Below are positions 1 through 7,372 of a stretch of DNA of 64,000 bases, piece by piece (position 1 is the stretch's first letter; every line of letters starts with the position of its first letter). This stretch comes from Nodosilinea sp. PGN35. Lineage in GTDB: Bacteria > Cyanobacteriota > Cyanobacteriia > Phormidesmidales > Phormidesmidaceae. The notes beneath the pieces were generated by a model. That model was given only the letters and a program-made list of their open reading frames with translations. It was not told the DNA's origin and did not search any database. Position numbers and translations under genes: made by a program. Where the stretch lies: the NCBI RefSeq assembly GCF_029109325.1, contig NZ_JAQKQJ010000021.1, forward strand, positions 178,475-242,474, in the 5' to 3' direction.

Positions 1-2
1 AC

Positions 3-701
3 CTAATTGCACTTCATAATTCTGTCAAAGCCCAAGCTACAGGCGCACTTGATGTGTCAGATATGTTACGTGCTGCGCTGGTTCTCGCTGTGAGCGCATT
101 GGATTATTATGTGCATGAAGTTGTGACGCTAGGAATGCTGGAAATCCATCGAGGACAACGTTCTGAGCCAATACCTTCAGCGAACACGACTCAGTCAGCG
201 TTTTCACGCTTTCAAGTGTCGTTGGGCGGTGCGCGTCAAGATCGACTGACAGCGATTGATATTGCCTCTTGGCTTGAAGCTGATATTCAACAAACTCAAG
301 GATATGAGTTTCTCCAGCAATCCCAGACGATTTCAACGTTGATCCCCACAATATCAAGCAGCATCCTAAACAGGCTCAACAATACTTCTTGGTTAGAGAG
401 TGAAATCAGGGAGCGTCTGGGATATCAAAGTTTTCAACAAGCAGACAAGATCGCTGATGCAATCAGATACATCTCAGACAAAAAATTGTGGGATGAGGTG
501 GCCATCCAGATGGCTAAATCCGCGAAAGATGTGAAGCAGCAACTGAATTCAATCGTTGATCGAAGAAATAAAATCGCTCATGAAGCCGACATAGACCCAA
601 CTTTTAATATTGGAAGCCGATGGTACATTGATGAGGTGCTTGTTGGTGATGCAGTTGATTTCATTGAGGTACTGGTCGAAAGTATTCATCAAGTGCTGTA
701 G
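3..701 (+). CDS. HEPN-domain protein (RiboL-PSP-HEPN/MAE_28990-like), 5'-partial
   Basis: The frame is open to the left edge of the window, so the true start probably lies outside; an internal GTG sits at 54. The N-terminal part, around residues LRAALVLAVSALDYYVHEVV, resembles the cyanobacterial MAE_28990/MAE_18760-type HEPN family. Near the C-terminus a RRNKIAHEAD segment provides the R-x4-H motif that forms the RNase active site of many HEPN toxins. Such proteins are often found in toxin-antitoxin or defence settings, but no partner gene is visible here. An attC-like site begins 22 bases after the stop codon, so this gene may be the coding part of an integron cassette. The family assignment is by motif and pattern; RNase activity is inference. 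Confidence 0.65.
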   Translation, partial: LIALHNSVKAQATGALDVSDMLRAALVLAVSALDYYVHEVVTLGMLEIHRGQRSEPIPSANTTQSAFSRFQVSLGGARQDRLTAIDIASWLEADIQQTQGYEFLQQSQTISTLIPTISSSILNRLNNTSWLESEIRERLGYQSFQQADKIADAIRYISDKKLWDEVAIQMAKSAKDVKQQLNSIVDRRNKIAHEADIDPTFNIGSRWYIDEVLVGDAVDFIEVLVESIHQVL

Positions 702-722
702 GAATAGCATACAGTGTAAGCC

Positions 723-808
723 AGCTAACAAATCGTTGCAGCGGCGGAATGAAAGTTATTGGTTGGAATGTAAAGGTTGGTAGCCGCCGCTGAACTCAAT
801 CGTTAGCC
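723..808 (+). other. attC-like integron recombination site 1
   Basis: The outer core arms GCTAAC (724-729) and GTTAGC (802-807) are complementary. The inner arms CAGCGGCGG (739-747) and CCGCCGCTG (784-792) pair perfectly. The left inner box reads GTT-G-CAGCG against GTT-CAGCG on the other arm, leaving one unpaired base, as in the extrahelical bases of real attC sites. Cleavage would fall in the G/TT of the right core. This order of boxes (R'', L'', L', R') and the length of about 86 bases fit an attC; the first base of the left core deviates from consensus. No integrase gene is in the window. Confidence 0.7.
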
Positions 809-1001
809 CTCAACACTCCGATGGTGCCATAGTTTAGTTCTTTGAGACCTTGAACCATCCGAAAAGTCTCGCAAGCTTTAGAGTAAACCGCCAACGTCCA
901 GCAGCGCTAAGCATGAGATAGAGTTCAAAGTCCCGAATTTAGAATTCTGAGAGGTATCAAGGCGCTCTCAAAAACTTCGCTCAGCACTACTAAATACCTC
1001 T

Positions 1002-1466
1002 ATGAAGAATATTCTAATTTTTATAAGTCTATTTTTGTATATGATTTCCCTAGCAATTCCCAATTTTCTCTTCATCGAGACGCATTACGATTTTCAAAGC
1101 TCCTGGATCGCACCTTCACCTACTGTGTGGAGTGGATTGACTATACTAATGGCAGGGTGGTTTTGGCTTTTTGGACTTCAGTTTATCTGGTTTGCAAACC
1201 CTTTTTATTATTTAAGTCTTTGTTTTCTTTGGGCGAGCCGTTGGCGCGCCGCTATTGTTTCAAGTGGAATTGCGATTGCAATAGCCATAGTAAGTACGCT
1301 ACTGTTGCTGTTTCGACAATCTTTACCCGCTGACGTAATGGGTTTCACGCAACTAAGGCTACAGCGATTAGAACTAGGTTATTATCTTTGGCTGATATCG
1401 CTGCTAATTCCATTTGTACTGAGTCTAGGCCAATCCCTGAAGCGGACGAGCAACGGTGTGGGCTAA
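1002..1466 (+). CDS. Small integral membrane protein of unknown function
   Basis: 154 residues. I do not recognise a family. There are roughly four hydrophobic segments: about 4-22, 43-65, 68-100 (possibly two passes) and 127-146. A basic C-terminal tail (KRTSN) suggests a cytoplasmic C-terminus. No catalytic motif is visible. The gene lies between the two attC-like sites, 194 bases after the first, followed after 29 bases by the PIN toxin gene, so all three genes could travel in one cassette. Its base composition is AT-richer than the copper and sulfur regions downstream, consistent with acquired DNA. Confidence 0.6.
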   Translation: MKNILIFISLFLYMISLAIPNFLFIETHYDFQSSWIAPSPTVWSGLTILMAGWFWLFGLQFIWFANPFYYLSLCFLWASRWRAAIVSSGIAIAIAIVSTLLLLFRQSLPADVMGFTQLRLQRLELGYYLWLISLLIPFVLSLGQSLKRTSNGVG

Positions 1467-1495
1467 AATAGAGCAAGTTGCCGCCTACTTCTTGC

Positions 1496-1969
1496 ATGAG
1501 TGAAGCTGTCTACATTGAAACGAGTATCTTAGGCTACCTCACTGCTCGACCCAGCAGGGATCTAGTTGTTGCTGCCAATATTGAGATAACCAGAGAGTGG
1601 TGGGATACCCGTCGCAGTAAGTTTCAGCTTTACATATCTCAAGCAGTCGTGAAGGAAACTTCCCAAGGGGATGCTCAAATCGCAACTCAGCGACTCGAAA
1701 TTGTTCGTGATTTTGAATTGCTCGAACTGAATCAGTCTGTCCTTGATCTAGCAGAGCAATTTCTGGAACTTAGTAGTCTTCCTTCAAAGGCTGATGTTGA
1801 CGCTATTCATATCGCAGCTGCAACAATTCATGGAATGGATTATCTGCTCACATGGAACTGCAAGCATATAGCTAATGCCCAAATTCAGAAGAAATTGGCA
1901 GAGATCAGTTTTAATTTTGGGTATGAATTACCGATTCTTTGTACACCCTATGAACTGCTTGGAGATTAA
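1496..1969 (+). CDS. PIN-domain toxin, VapC family (type II toxin-antitoxin)
   Basis: PIN-fold ribonuclease of the VapC type, predicted to cleave RNA with Mg2+ held by acidic residues. The protein opens with a VYIETSI segment followed by LTARPSRDLVVAANIEITREWW, a pattern I know from a widespread cyanobacterial VapC subfamily. Acidic residues in YIETS, in the KADVDAIHIA segment and near TWNCKHI fit the active-site set. ATG at 1496 is preferred over the upstream TTG at 1478 because family members begin a few residues before VYIETS. The partner gene starts two bases after the stop codon, so the two are surely co-transcribed. TA pairs are typical cassette genes that stabilise integron arrays. Confidence 0.82.
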   Translation: MSEAVYIETSILGYLTARPSRDLVVAANIEITREWWDTRRSKFQLYISQAVVKETSQGDAQIATQRLEIVRDFELLELNQSVLDLAEQFLELSSLPSKADVDAIHIAAATIHGMDYLLTWNCKHIANAQIQKKLAEISFNFGYELPILCTPYELLGD

Positions 1970-1971
1970 TT

Positions 1972-2199
1972 ATGTATCAAGATGTAATTGTGGAAGAAAT
2001 TCATAGAATTCGTGAAGAGTATTCACGCTCATTCAACCATAACTTAAAAGTGCTTTTTGCTGATCTGCAAAAGCAACAAGCTGAGAGTGGCAGAAAAGTT
2101 GTGAATTTGTCGCGGAAACGCGGTCTAACAACACGTTTGAGCGGACGGGCGAGAGATATTGGTGAGGATGTCAGGGATATTAGCAGCCGCTCAACTTAG
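1972..2199 (+). CDS. Partner (putative antitoxin) of the VapC-type toxin
   Basis: 75 residues as read. The N-terminal part (VEEIHRIREEYSRSFNHNLKVLFADLQKQQAESGRKVVNL) is a helical, charged protein typical of the small partner encoded next to this PIN subfamily, whose members normally end soon after the SGRKVV segment. Here the frame continues about 26 residues further, through the second attC-like site, stopping inside it at 2197-2199. The extra basic tail is therefore encoded by recombination-site DNA. It follows the toxin gene by two bases. Antitoxin function is inferred from position and size; no known DNA-binding fold is obvious. Confidence 0.7.
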   Translation: MYQDVIVEEIHRIREEYSRSFNHNLKVLFADLQKQQAESGRKVVNLSRKRGLTTRLSGRARDIGEDVRDISSRST

Positions 2200-2208
2200 C
2201 CGTTATGC
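2123..2208 (+). other. attC-like integron recombination site 2
   Basis: Left core GTCTAAC (2123-2129) matches RYYYAAC exactly; right core GTTATGC (2202-2208) fits GTTRRRY except for one T. The inner arms TTGAGCGG (2137-2144) and CCGCTCAA (2187-2194) are perfectly complementary. The left box has GTT-T-GAGCGG against GTT-GAGCGG on the other side, so a single extra base lies right after GTT, the same place as in site 1. The 3' end of the preceding antitoxin gene lies inside the site. Together the two sites delimit a cassette of about 1.4 kb. Confidence 0.7.
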
Positions 2209-2418
2209 GACTTAGGCGATTCCTGGTCAACAAATTTCCCCTAGTTCAGCTGTTCAGCACCTAACTTATGGCGACTTCTACAAAGGGCTTTCCATAAGAC
2301 TTTCAGTGCGATCGCTCTTATGCAGTTTGAGTGCCTAACAGCTTGTGACTTTGCTCAGCGGTTTGAATACCCTCAGGGGTGAGAGTCGCCTTCGTTGCCT
2401 CTGACGATGAACCGGGAA

Positions 2419-3006
2419 CTACCGCCCCTGAAGGATGGTACTGGCGGTTGTAGGTTTGGCTGTGGCGACAGGGGGAACTACATCTCCGTCTTTGGCCACT
2501 ACCTCCACAGTGCCGCGAAACATGTTCATGCCGCAGGCAAACTCGTAGCGACCGGGCTGGGTGGGGGTGAATTCAATGGGCGTGGTCTGGTTCACCGGCA
2601 GCGCCTGGGCAATGCGAAAGTCAGGAAAGCGTACTTCTTCAAGGCAGTTGCTGGGGTCTTTGCGAAAGAAGTTGAGCCGCACCGGCTGCCCCGCTTGCAC
2701 CACGATATAGTTGGGGTCATAGCCGCCATCGACGGTGACCGTCACCGCTTGCACACCGCCCGTGGTTGTAGCCTGGCGCGACTTAGGCTTGCTGAGCAAG
2801 AACCACCACAGCTCTAGGCCAATCAGCCCTAGCCCAACCCCAGTAACGGCCACCTTAGACCAGAGCGGTTGTTCAATTCTTTGAAACTGGCCGGTCGAGG
2901 TAGGGGCCATGTCATCGTGGTTCATTTGGGCCGGGGAGCCGCTGGCGAGGCTAAGCGCGAGGATGAGACTGGTAAGTGTAGTGAGGGGAAAGTGGTTGAG
3001 TTTCAT
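2419..3006 (-). CDS. Membrane-anchored cupredoxin-domain protein
   Basis: Predicted periplasmic copper protein. From the ATG at 3006 the protein has a signal peptide (hydrophobic LTTLTSLILALSLASG, cut near SPA-QM), a Met/His segment (MNHDDM), a second membrane segment (about residues 51-68) and a C-terminal cupredoxin fold of about 100 residues. Candidate copper ligands are the Cys of SNCLEEV and the Cys/Met of FACGMNMF, as in the EfeO-type/Cupredoxin_1 family. An upstream TTG that overlaps the copA stop would add 21 residues that merely translate an intergenic repeat (GRTAVRPNIP), so I reject it. The gene follows copA on the same strand and should share its copper-responsive promoter. Confidence 0.8.
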   Translation of the reverse strand: MKLNHFPLTTLTSLILALSLASGSPAQMNHDDMAPTSTGQFQRIEQPLWSKVAVTGVGLGLIGLELWWFLLSKPKSRQATTTGGVQAVTVTVDGGYDPNYIVVQAGQPVRLNFFRKDPSNCLEEVRFPDFRIAQALPVNQTTPIEFTPTQPGRYEFACGMNMFRGTVEVVAKDGDVVPPVATAKPTTASTILQGR

Positions 3007-3031
3007 GGGAGTGCTTTGTGGAGGAATGTTG

Positions 3032-3051
3032 GGGCGCACGGCGGTGCGCCC
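3032..3051. repeat. Intergenic palindromic repeat (GGGCGCAC…GTGCGCCC)
   Basis: Perfect 8-bp inverted repeat with a 4-base loop between copA and the cupredoxin gene. A second copy with a different loop (aacc) lies at 20913-20932. In both copies the hairpin is flanked by short runs of G or C. It is a dispersed intergenic hairpin family. Confidence 0.7.
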
Positions 3052-3065
3052 GTACAGGGGGGATG

Positions 3066-5336
3066 TCAATTCATCTGCCCCAGCCTGGGCTTAAAGTTCC
3101 GCAGCCGCAGGGCATTGGTGACAACGGAAACCGAGCTAAAGGCCATGGCCGCCCCGGCGATGATCGGGTTGAGCAGCCAGCCAAAGATGGGGTAGAGAAT
3201 GCCTGCCGCGATCGGGATGCCCGCGACGTTGTAGATGAAGGCGAAGAACAGGTTTTGGCGAATGTTGGCCATGGTGGCGCGGGAGAGCTGAATGGCGGTG
3301 ACGATGCCGTGCAGGTCGCCGGAGATCAGGGTAATGTCGCTGGCGGCGATCGCCACATCCGTCCCCGTCCCGATCGCCATGCCCACATCGGCCTGGGCCA
3401 GGGCGGGGGCATCGTTAATGCCGTCGCCCACCATCGCCACAACCTTGCCTTCCCGCTGCAGGCTTTCCACCTGGGCGGCTTTTTGGTCGGGGCGCACCTC
3501 GGCAAAGACGCGATGGATGCCGACTTCGCGGGCGATCGCCTCGGCGGTGCGGCGGTTGTCGCCGGTCAGCATCACCACCTCCAGGCCCATGCCTTGCAGG
3601 GTGGCAATGGCGGTGGCCGAGGAGGGCTTGACCGCATCGGCAATGGCCAGAATAGCCTCCACCTGGCCATCCACCGCCAGCCACACCACGGTGCGGCCCT
3701 GGTTTTCGAGGGCATCTCGCTGGCGTTCCAGGCGATCGGTGGCGATGCCCAACTCGCCCATCCAGCGGTGGGTGCCAATGTGGACCCGCTGCCCGGCCAC
3801 AGTGCCCTGAACGCCGCTGCCCGCCACGGCTTCAAAGGCCTGGGGTTCTGCCAGGGTCACGCCCTGGGTCTGGGCGTAGTTGACCACCGCTTCGGCCAGG
3901 GGATGCTCGGAGTTGCGCTCCAGCGACCCGGCTAGCTTCAGCAGGTGCAGTTCGGTGGCGGTGCCGTTGACGGTGACATAATCGGTCACCGTGGGCTGGC
4001 CCTGGGTGATGGTGCCGGTTTTATCCAGCACAATGGTTTGAATTTTGTGGGCCAACTCCAGGCTGTCGGCCCCTTTGATGAGAATGCCGTTCTCGGCCCC
4101 CTTGCCCGTGCCCACCATGATCGAGGTGGGCGTGGCCAGGCCCAGGGCGCAGGGGCAGGCCAAAATCAGCACCCCCACGGTGGTAATCAGCGCCATGCTG
4201 AGGTTGCCCATGACGTTGAACCAGACCACAAAGGTGAGAATGGCCACGGCGATCACGGCGGGCACAAACCAGCCCGTCACCCGGTCGGCTAGCTGCTGAA
4301 TCGGCGCTTTTGAGCCCTGGGCCTGCTGCACCAGCTTGACGATCTGGGCCAAAAAGGTGTCTTTGCCAACCCGAGTGGCGCGAAACTTAAAGCTGCCGGT
4401 TTTATTCAGCGTCGCGCCGATCACCTCGTCGCCGACGGTCTTTTGCACGGGCACGCTTTCGCCGGTCACCATGGCTTCATCCAGGGTGGACGTGCCGTCG
4501 ATGATCTCGCCATCCACCGGAATTTTTTCGCCGGGGCGCACCAGAATCACGTCGCCCAGCACCACTTCGGCAATGGGGATGTCGAACGTCTGGCCGTTGC
4601 GGATGACGCGGGCGGTTTTGGCCTGCAAACCCATCAGCTTGCGAATCGCCTCAGACGTCTGGCCCTTGGCCCGGTTTTCGAGCAGGTTGCCCAGCAGAAT
4701 CAGGGCAATGATGATGGCGGTGATTTCAAAATACACGTCGGGGCTGAGGCCCTGGTTCAAAAACCACTGGGGGTAGAAGGTGGGGAACAGGGAGTAGAGA
4801 AAGGCGGTGCCCGTGCCCACGGCCACCAGGGTATCCATGGTGGCGGAGCGGTGCCGGAAGGCTTTCCAGGCGTTGATGAAAAAGTGGCTACCGGCCCAGG
4901 CGATTACCGGCAGGGTCAGCACCAGCTGCACCCAGGGGTTGTGCAACCAGGCGGGGATAAAGGGCATGGGGATGCCGGTCATCATCGGCAGGCCGCCGAC
5001 CATCAGCACACCGCCAATGACCAGGCTGAAGATGACTTTGCGGGTGAGGTCTCGGTGGCGGGCGGCCCGCTCGCGCTGTTCGGCATCGTCTTCGGCCAGC
5101 AGCGGGTCGTCGCTGATGGGCTGTGCGCCATAGCCCGCGTCATCCACCGCCGCCTGAATGTGGGTGAGGTTGGTCTGGTGGGGGTCGTAGGTGACGGCGG
5201 CCTGCTCGGCCCCAAAGTTGACGCTGCATGCCTCCACGCCAGGCACCGATCGAATGGCGTCTTCGATATTGCTGGCGCAGGCGGCACAGCTCATGCCCCG
5301 CAGCTTGAGAATTTGGTTTTGCATCGGTGGGCTCAT
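3066..5336 (-). CDS. copA: Copper-exporting P1B-type ATPase (CopA/PacS type)
   Basis: Moves Cu(I) across a membrane using ATP. Domains in order: one N-terminal metal-binding domain with GMSCAAC (14-20), membrane helices, the actuator loop with TGES, the transmembrane CPC copper site (394-396), the phosphorylation motif DKTGT (Asp438), the HP motif (SEHPLAEA) and the hinge GDGINDAPA. The 756-residue length is normal. The N-terminal GMSCAACASNIE segment looks more like PacS of cyanobacteria (thylakoid supply to plastocyanin) than CtaA, but I cannot separate export from thylakoid supply by eye. The start has AGAGG eight bases upstream and sits about 30 bases below a MerR-type promoter. The cupredoxin gene follows. 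Confidence 0.95.
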   Translation of the reverse strand: MSPPMQNQILKLRGMSCAACASNIEDAIRSVPGVEACSVNFGAEQAAVTYDPHQTNLTHIQAAVDDAGYGAQPISDDPLLAEDDAEQRERAARHRDLTRKVIFSLVIGGVLMVGGLPMMTGIPMPFIPAWLHNPWVQLVLTLPVIAWAGSHFFINAWKAFRHRSATMDTLVAVGTGTAFLYSLFPTFYPQWFLNQGLSPDVYFEITAIIIALILLGNLLENRAKGQTSEAIRKLMGLQAKTARVIRNGQTFDIPIAEVVLGDVILVRPGEKIPVDGEIIDGTSTLDEAMVTGESVPVQKTVGDEVIGATLNKTGSFKFRATRVGKDTFLAQIVKLVQQAQGSKAPIQQLADRVTGWFVPAVIAVAILTFVVWFNVMGNLSMALITTVGVLILACPCALGLATPTSIMVGTGKGAENGILIKGADSLELAHKIQTIVLDKTGTITQGQPTVTDYVTVNGTATELHLLKLAGSLERNSEHPLAEAVVNYAQTQGVTLAEPQAFEAVAGSGVQGTVAGQRVHIGTHRWMGELGIATDRLERQRDALENQGRTVVWLAVDGQVEAILAIADAVKPSSATAIATLQGMGLEVVMLTGDNRRTAEAIAREVGIHRVFAEVRPDQKAAQVESLQREGKVVAMVGDGINDAPALAQADVGMAIGTGTDVAIAASDITLISGDLHGIVTAIQLSRATMANIRQNLFFAFIYNVAGIPIAAGILYPIFGWLLNPIIAGAAMAFSSVSVVTNALRLRNFKPRLGQMN

Positions 5337-5365
5337 GGGTAAACCTCTAAACGCTGTATGGGTCT

Positions 5366-5397
5366 ATCTTGGAGCTTCCAGTGCGCTGGAGGGTCAA
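5366..5397 (-). promoter_or_regulatory. MerR/CueR-type promoter-operator of copA
   Basis: On the minus strand a -35 TTGACC (5397-5392) and a -10-like CAAGAT (5371-5366) are separated by 20 bp, longer than the usual 17 and typical of promoters twisted open by MerR-family activators. The spacer carries the dyad CCAG-CGCA-CTGG with flanking TC/GA. A near copy with the same 20-bp spacing lies at 7373-7404. No MerR-family gene is in the window. Copper control is inferred from the downstream gene. Confidence 0.7.
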
Positions 5398-5456
5398 GGG
5401 GGTAAGCCAAACAATTTGTGAAGCGGTTGATTATTTTTTATTAGGTCTTGAAACAA

Positions 5457-5489
5457 CAATGAGGGGCATAGTCTTTATGCCCCTCATTG
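5457..5489 (-). terminator. Perfect 14-bp hairpin, probable terminator of the Csp gene
   Basis: Arms 5457-5470 and 5476-5489 are fully complementary with loop GTCTT. It lies 60 bases past the stop of the minus-strand Csp gene and 60 bases upstream of the copA promoter. The T-run after it (TTGTTTC on the minus strand) is weak, so it may partly act as an insulating hairpin. Confidence 0.55.
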
Positions 5490-5548
5490 CGCTACCTGTC
5501 AGATTTTATGGGCCTGTTTTCCCTTGACCCAGCTCTCACCAGAGTGGG

Positions 5549-5917
5549 TTAGGCCATAGCCATGCTCATGCGGCGACAGGTTTCTGCACAGCGGCGGCAC
5601 ATCTCGGCACAGGCCTGCATTTGGGCATCGTCGCCCATGCTGGCGCAGTCCTCGGCGCAGCGATCGCATACCTCAGCACAGGCTCCGCAGAAATGCCCAT
5701 GCAGGTCAGAGCCGCGCAGCATGAAATTGGCGCAGGTCTGGCAGCTCTCTGCGCAGTCCATCATCAGGCGAATGTGAGACGGCTCAGCATGGCGACCCCC
5801 CTGCTCCAGGCAGTAGGTAATGGTGTTGAGGCATAGGCTGTGGCAATCGAGGCAGTTTTGAATACACTGCTGCATCTCGTTGTTTAGGTTGTTTAATTGG
5901 AGGGTTTGAATCGGCAT
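5549..5917 (-). CDS. Four-helix bundle copper-storage protein (Csp, DUF326 family)
   Basis: 122 residues with 17 cysteines by my count, arranged mostly as Cx2C, Cx3C and Cx6C along amphipathic helices (for example CIQNCLDCHSLC, CAESCQTC, CGACAEVCDRCAEDC, CAEMCRRCAETC). This is the pattern of Csp1/Csp3 proteins, which hold many Cu(I) ions inside a four-helix bundle. There is no signal peptide or Tat motif, so a cytosolic Csp3-like store is likely. The start has AAAGAGG eight bases upstream. It is divergent from the DUF305 gene across 213 bases and sits upstream of copA on the same strand but behind a hairpin. Confidence 0.9.
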   Translation of the reverse strand: MPIQTLQLNNLNNEMQQCIQNCLDCHSLCLNTITYCLEQGGRHAEPSHIRLMMDCAESCQTCANFMLRGSDLHGHFCGACAEVCDRCAEDCASMGDDAQMQACAEMCRRCAETCRRMSMAMA

Positions 5918-6090
5918 AATTAACCTCTTTAGTTTTTATAGAATTCTGATCATTTCAGTCATCTCTAACTTAAGGACAGATTAGAAATCATCAAATCTAG
6001 CTATTGAGAGAGATTGCAAAATTTGATATTTCATACCGTCACTAGCTCAAATTTCATCCTGATTTTATTTTTGCGTGGCACACTGCCGTA

Positions 6091-6108
6091 GTGGTAAACG
6101 TGAACCAC
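6091..6108. promoter_or_regulatory. Hyphenated dyad in the divergent Csp/DUF305 promoter region
   Basis: GTGGT (6091-6095) and ACCAC (6104-6108) form an inverted repeat separated by 8 bases, 22 bases upstream of the DUF305 start. A wider GCGTGG/CCACGC pair (6073-6078 and 6105-6110) surrounds part of it. TTCAT occurs at 6030-6034 and 6053-6057; CopR of Synechocystis is reported to bind TTCAT direct repeats with shorter spacing, so this match is poor. No MerR-type promoter is seen here. Function is a guess. Confidence 0.25.
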
Positions 6109-6130
6109 GCCAGGGAAAGAGGTTATTGAA

Positions 6131-6805
6131 ATGACACGGAAACTAGCTGCGATCGCCCTGCTCGGCCTTACCGCCGCCATTGGCCTGCCCGCCTGCGCCA
6201 ACTCGCGTGAGGCATCCGTGGAGCCAGCTACCGAAACCGCCCAGATGGATCACGGCGGCATGGGCCAGATGGATCACAGCGGCATGATGGATCACGGCAG
6301 CATGGATCTTGGCCCCGCTGACGAAAGCTTTGACCTGCGCTTTATCGATGCCATGATCCTGCACCACCAGGGCGCGGTGGTGATGGCAGAGGACACCCAG
6401 CAAAACTCCAGCCGTCCCGAAGTTCAAACCCTGGCTGGCGAGATCATTGCGGCTCAGCAGATCGAGATTGCTGAAATGCAAGAATGGCGGCAGGCCTGGT
6501 ATCCCGACGCTCCGGCAGAACCCGTGATGTATCACGCCGACATGGGTCACATGATGCCCATGAGCGCCGACATGAAGTCGGCCATGAGGATGGATATGGA
6601 CCTGGGTGTCGCCGACGATGAGTATGACCTGCGCTTCATCAACGCCATGATTCCCCACCATGAGGGGGCGCTGACTATGGCAGAAGAGGCTCTGACCAAG
6701 AGCAGCCGTCCTGAAATCCAGGCGCTGGCAGAAGCCATCATCGCCAGCCAGCAGGTCGAAATCGATCAGATGGCCCAGTGGCGGCAAGACTGGTACGGAC
6801 AGTAG
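6131..6805 (+). CDS. Tandem-DUF305 copper-associated lipoprotein
   Basis: 224 residues. A signal peptide ends in a lipobox LPAC (19-22), so the mature protein is a lipoprotein. Next comes a Met/His-rich stretch with repeated MDHGGM/MDHSGM units, a typical Cu(I)/Cu(II)-binding sequence. Two DUF305 (ferritin-like helical) repeats follow, each with FI(D/N)AMI-x-HH-x-GA and AEDT/AEEA helices (about 66-126 and 150-223), separated by another Met/His-rich linker. Single DUF305 domains are commoner, so the tandem form suggests internal duplication. The start has AAAGAGG, the same leader as the divergent Csp gene. The role is probably periplasmic copper binding; the mechanism is unknown. Confidence 0.88.
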   Translation: MTRKLAAIALLGLTAAIGLPACANSREASVEPATETAQMDHGGMGQMDHSGMMDHGSMDLGPADESFDLRFIDAMILHHQGAVVMAEDTQQNSSRPEVQTLAGEIIAAQQIEIAEMQEWRQAWYPDAPAEPVMYHADMGHMMPMSADMKSAMRMDMDLGVADDEYDLRFINAMIPHHEGALTMAEEALTKSSRPEIQALAEAIIASQQVEIDQMAQWRQDWYGQ

Positions 6806-6965
6806 GGCGATCGCCTATTCCCCAGTAGCCCTAAAACCTCGGTTTCTTCGTCGCTGTTCCCAGGGCCTACCCTGGAGTCTGGACGGGAAACCGGGGGGTG
6901 AATTGGTGTCCTATGCAGTGTCAGCCCTAAAAACTGAGGTGCCGTAGGCTGGGTTTGACAGAGCA

Positions 6966-7346
6966 CTACGCCGAAATTTGAATGTTGCCCATCATGCCCA
7001 AATCTTCGTGGTCGAGGATGTGGCAGTGGTAGACGGTTTTGCCCGCAAAGGTGCGGAAGGGAATGCGAATCCGCACCGTTTCGCCACCCTTGACCAGCAC
7101 CGTATCTTTCCAGGCACGGTAGGGTTCGGGCTGGCCGTTGCGGCTCACCACCTGGAACGGATTGACGTGCAGATGGAAGGGGTGATCCATCAAGTCGGGG
7201 TCAACATTGACCAGCTCCCACTCTTCTACGGTGCCGAGCCGGGCTGCGATGTCGATACGCTGGTCGTCGTAGGGTTTACCGTTCAGCCAAAACTCCATAC
7301 CCATGCCCGTGCCCATGCCGTGGCCCATGGTCATGGAAAGTTCCAT
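6966..7346 (-). CDS. Isolated third cupredoxin domain of a multicopper oxidase (truncated)
   Basis: 126 residues from the ATG at 7346, carrying only the C-terminal domain of a CueO/CotA-type multicopper oxidase. The ligand motifs HPFHLHVNPFQV and YHCHILDHEDLGMM are intact, so type 1 and part of the type 2/3 copper ligands remain. The first two domains, needed for a trinuclear centre, are absent from the sequence upstream. The N-terminus begins with a Met/His-rich MTMGHGMGTGMGME piece, normally a mid-protein linker. A MerR-type promoter identical in layout to that of copA lies 27 bases upstream, so the fragment may still be made on copper stress. I treat it as a fragment that may serve as a copper-binding protein. 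Confidence 0.7.
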   Translation of the reverse strand: MELSMTMGHGMGTGMGMEFWLNGKPYDDQRIDIAARLGTVEEWELVNVDPDLMDHPFHLHVNPFQVVSRNGQPEPYRAWKDTVLVKGGETVRIRIPFRTFAGKTVYHCHILDHEDLGMMGNIQISA

Positions 7347-7372
7347 GCGGCGTAAAAGGCTTGATGACTCTA

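Noticed and set aside
2419..3069. Longer start for the cupredoxin gene overlapping the copA stop
   Set aside because: The extra residues are encoded by the GGGCGCAC intergenic repeat, and the signal peptide begins properly at the ATG at 3006.
3018..3935. Plus-strand frame of 305 codons opposite copA
   Set aside because: Gly/His/Ala-rich translation of the complement of the P-type ATPase; no motif, no ribosome-binding site.
5457..5489. Strong hairpin upstream of copA as a riboswitch or thermometer
   Set aside because: It lies upstream of the MerR-type promoter and outside the copA transcript; its place fits a terminator of the Csp gene.
6010..6060. CopR-type TTCAT direct repeat upstream of the DUF305 gene
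   Set aside because: Two TTCAT words are present, but their starts are 23 bases apart, not the 4-5-base gap reported for CopR; chance is likely.
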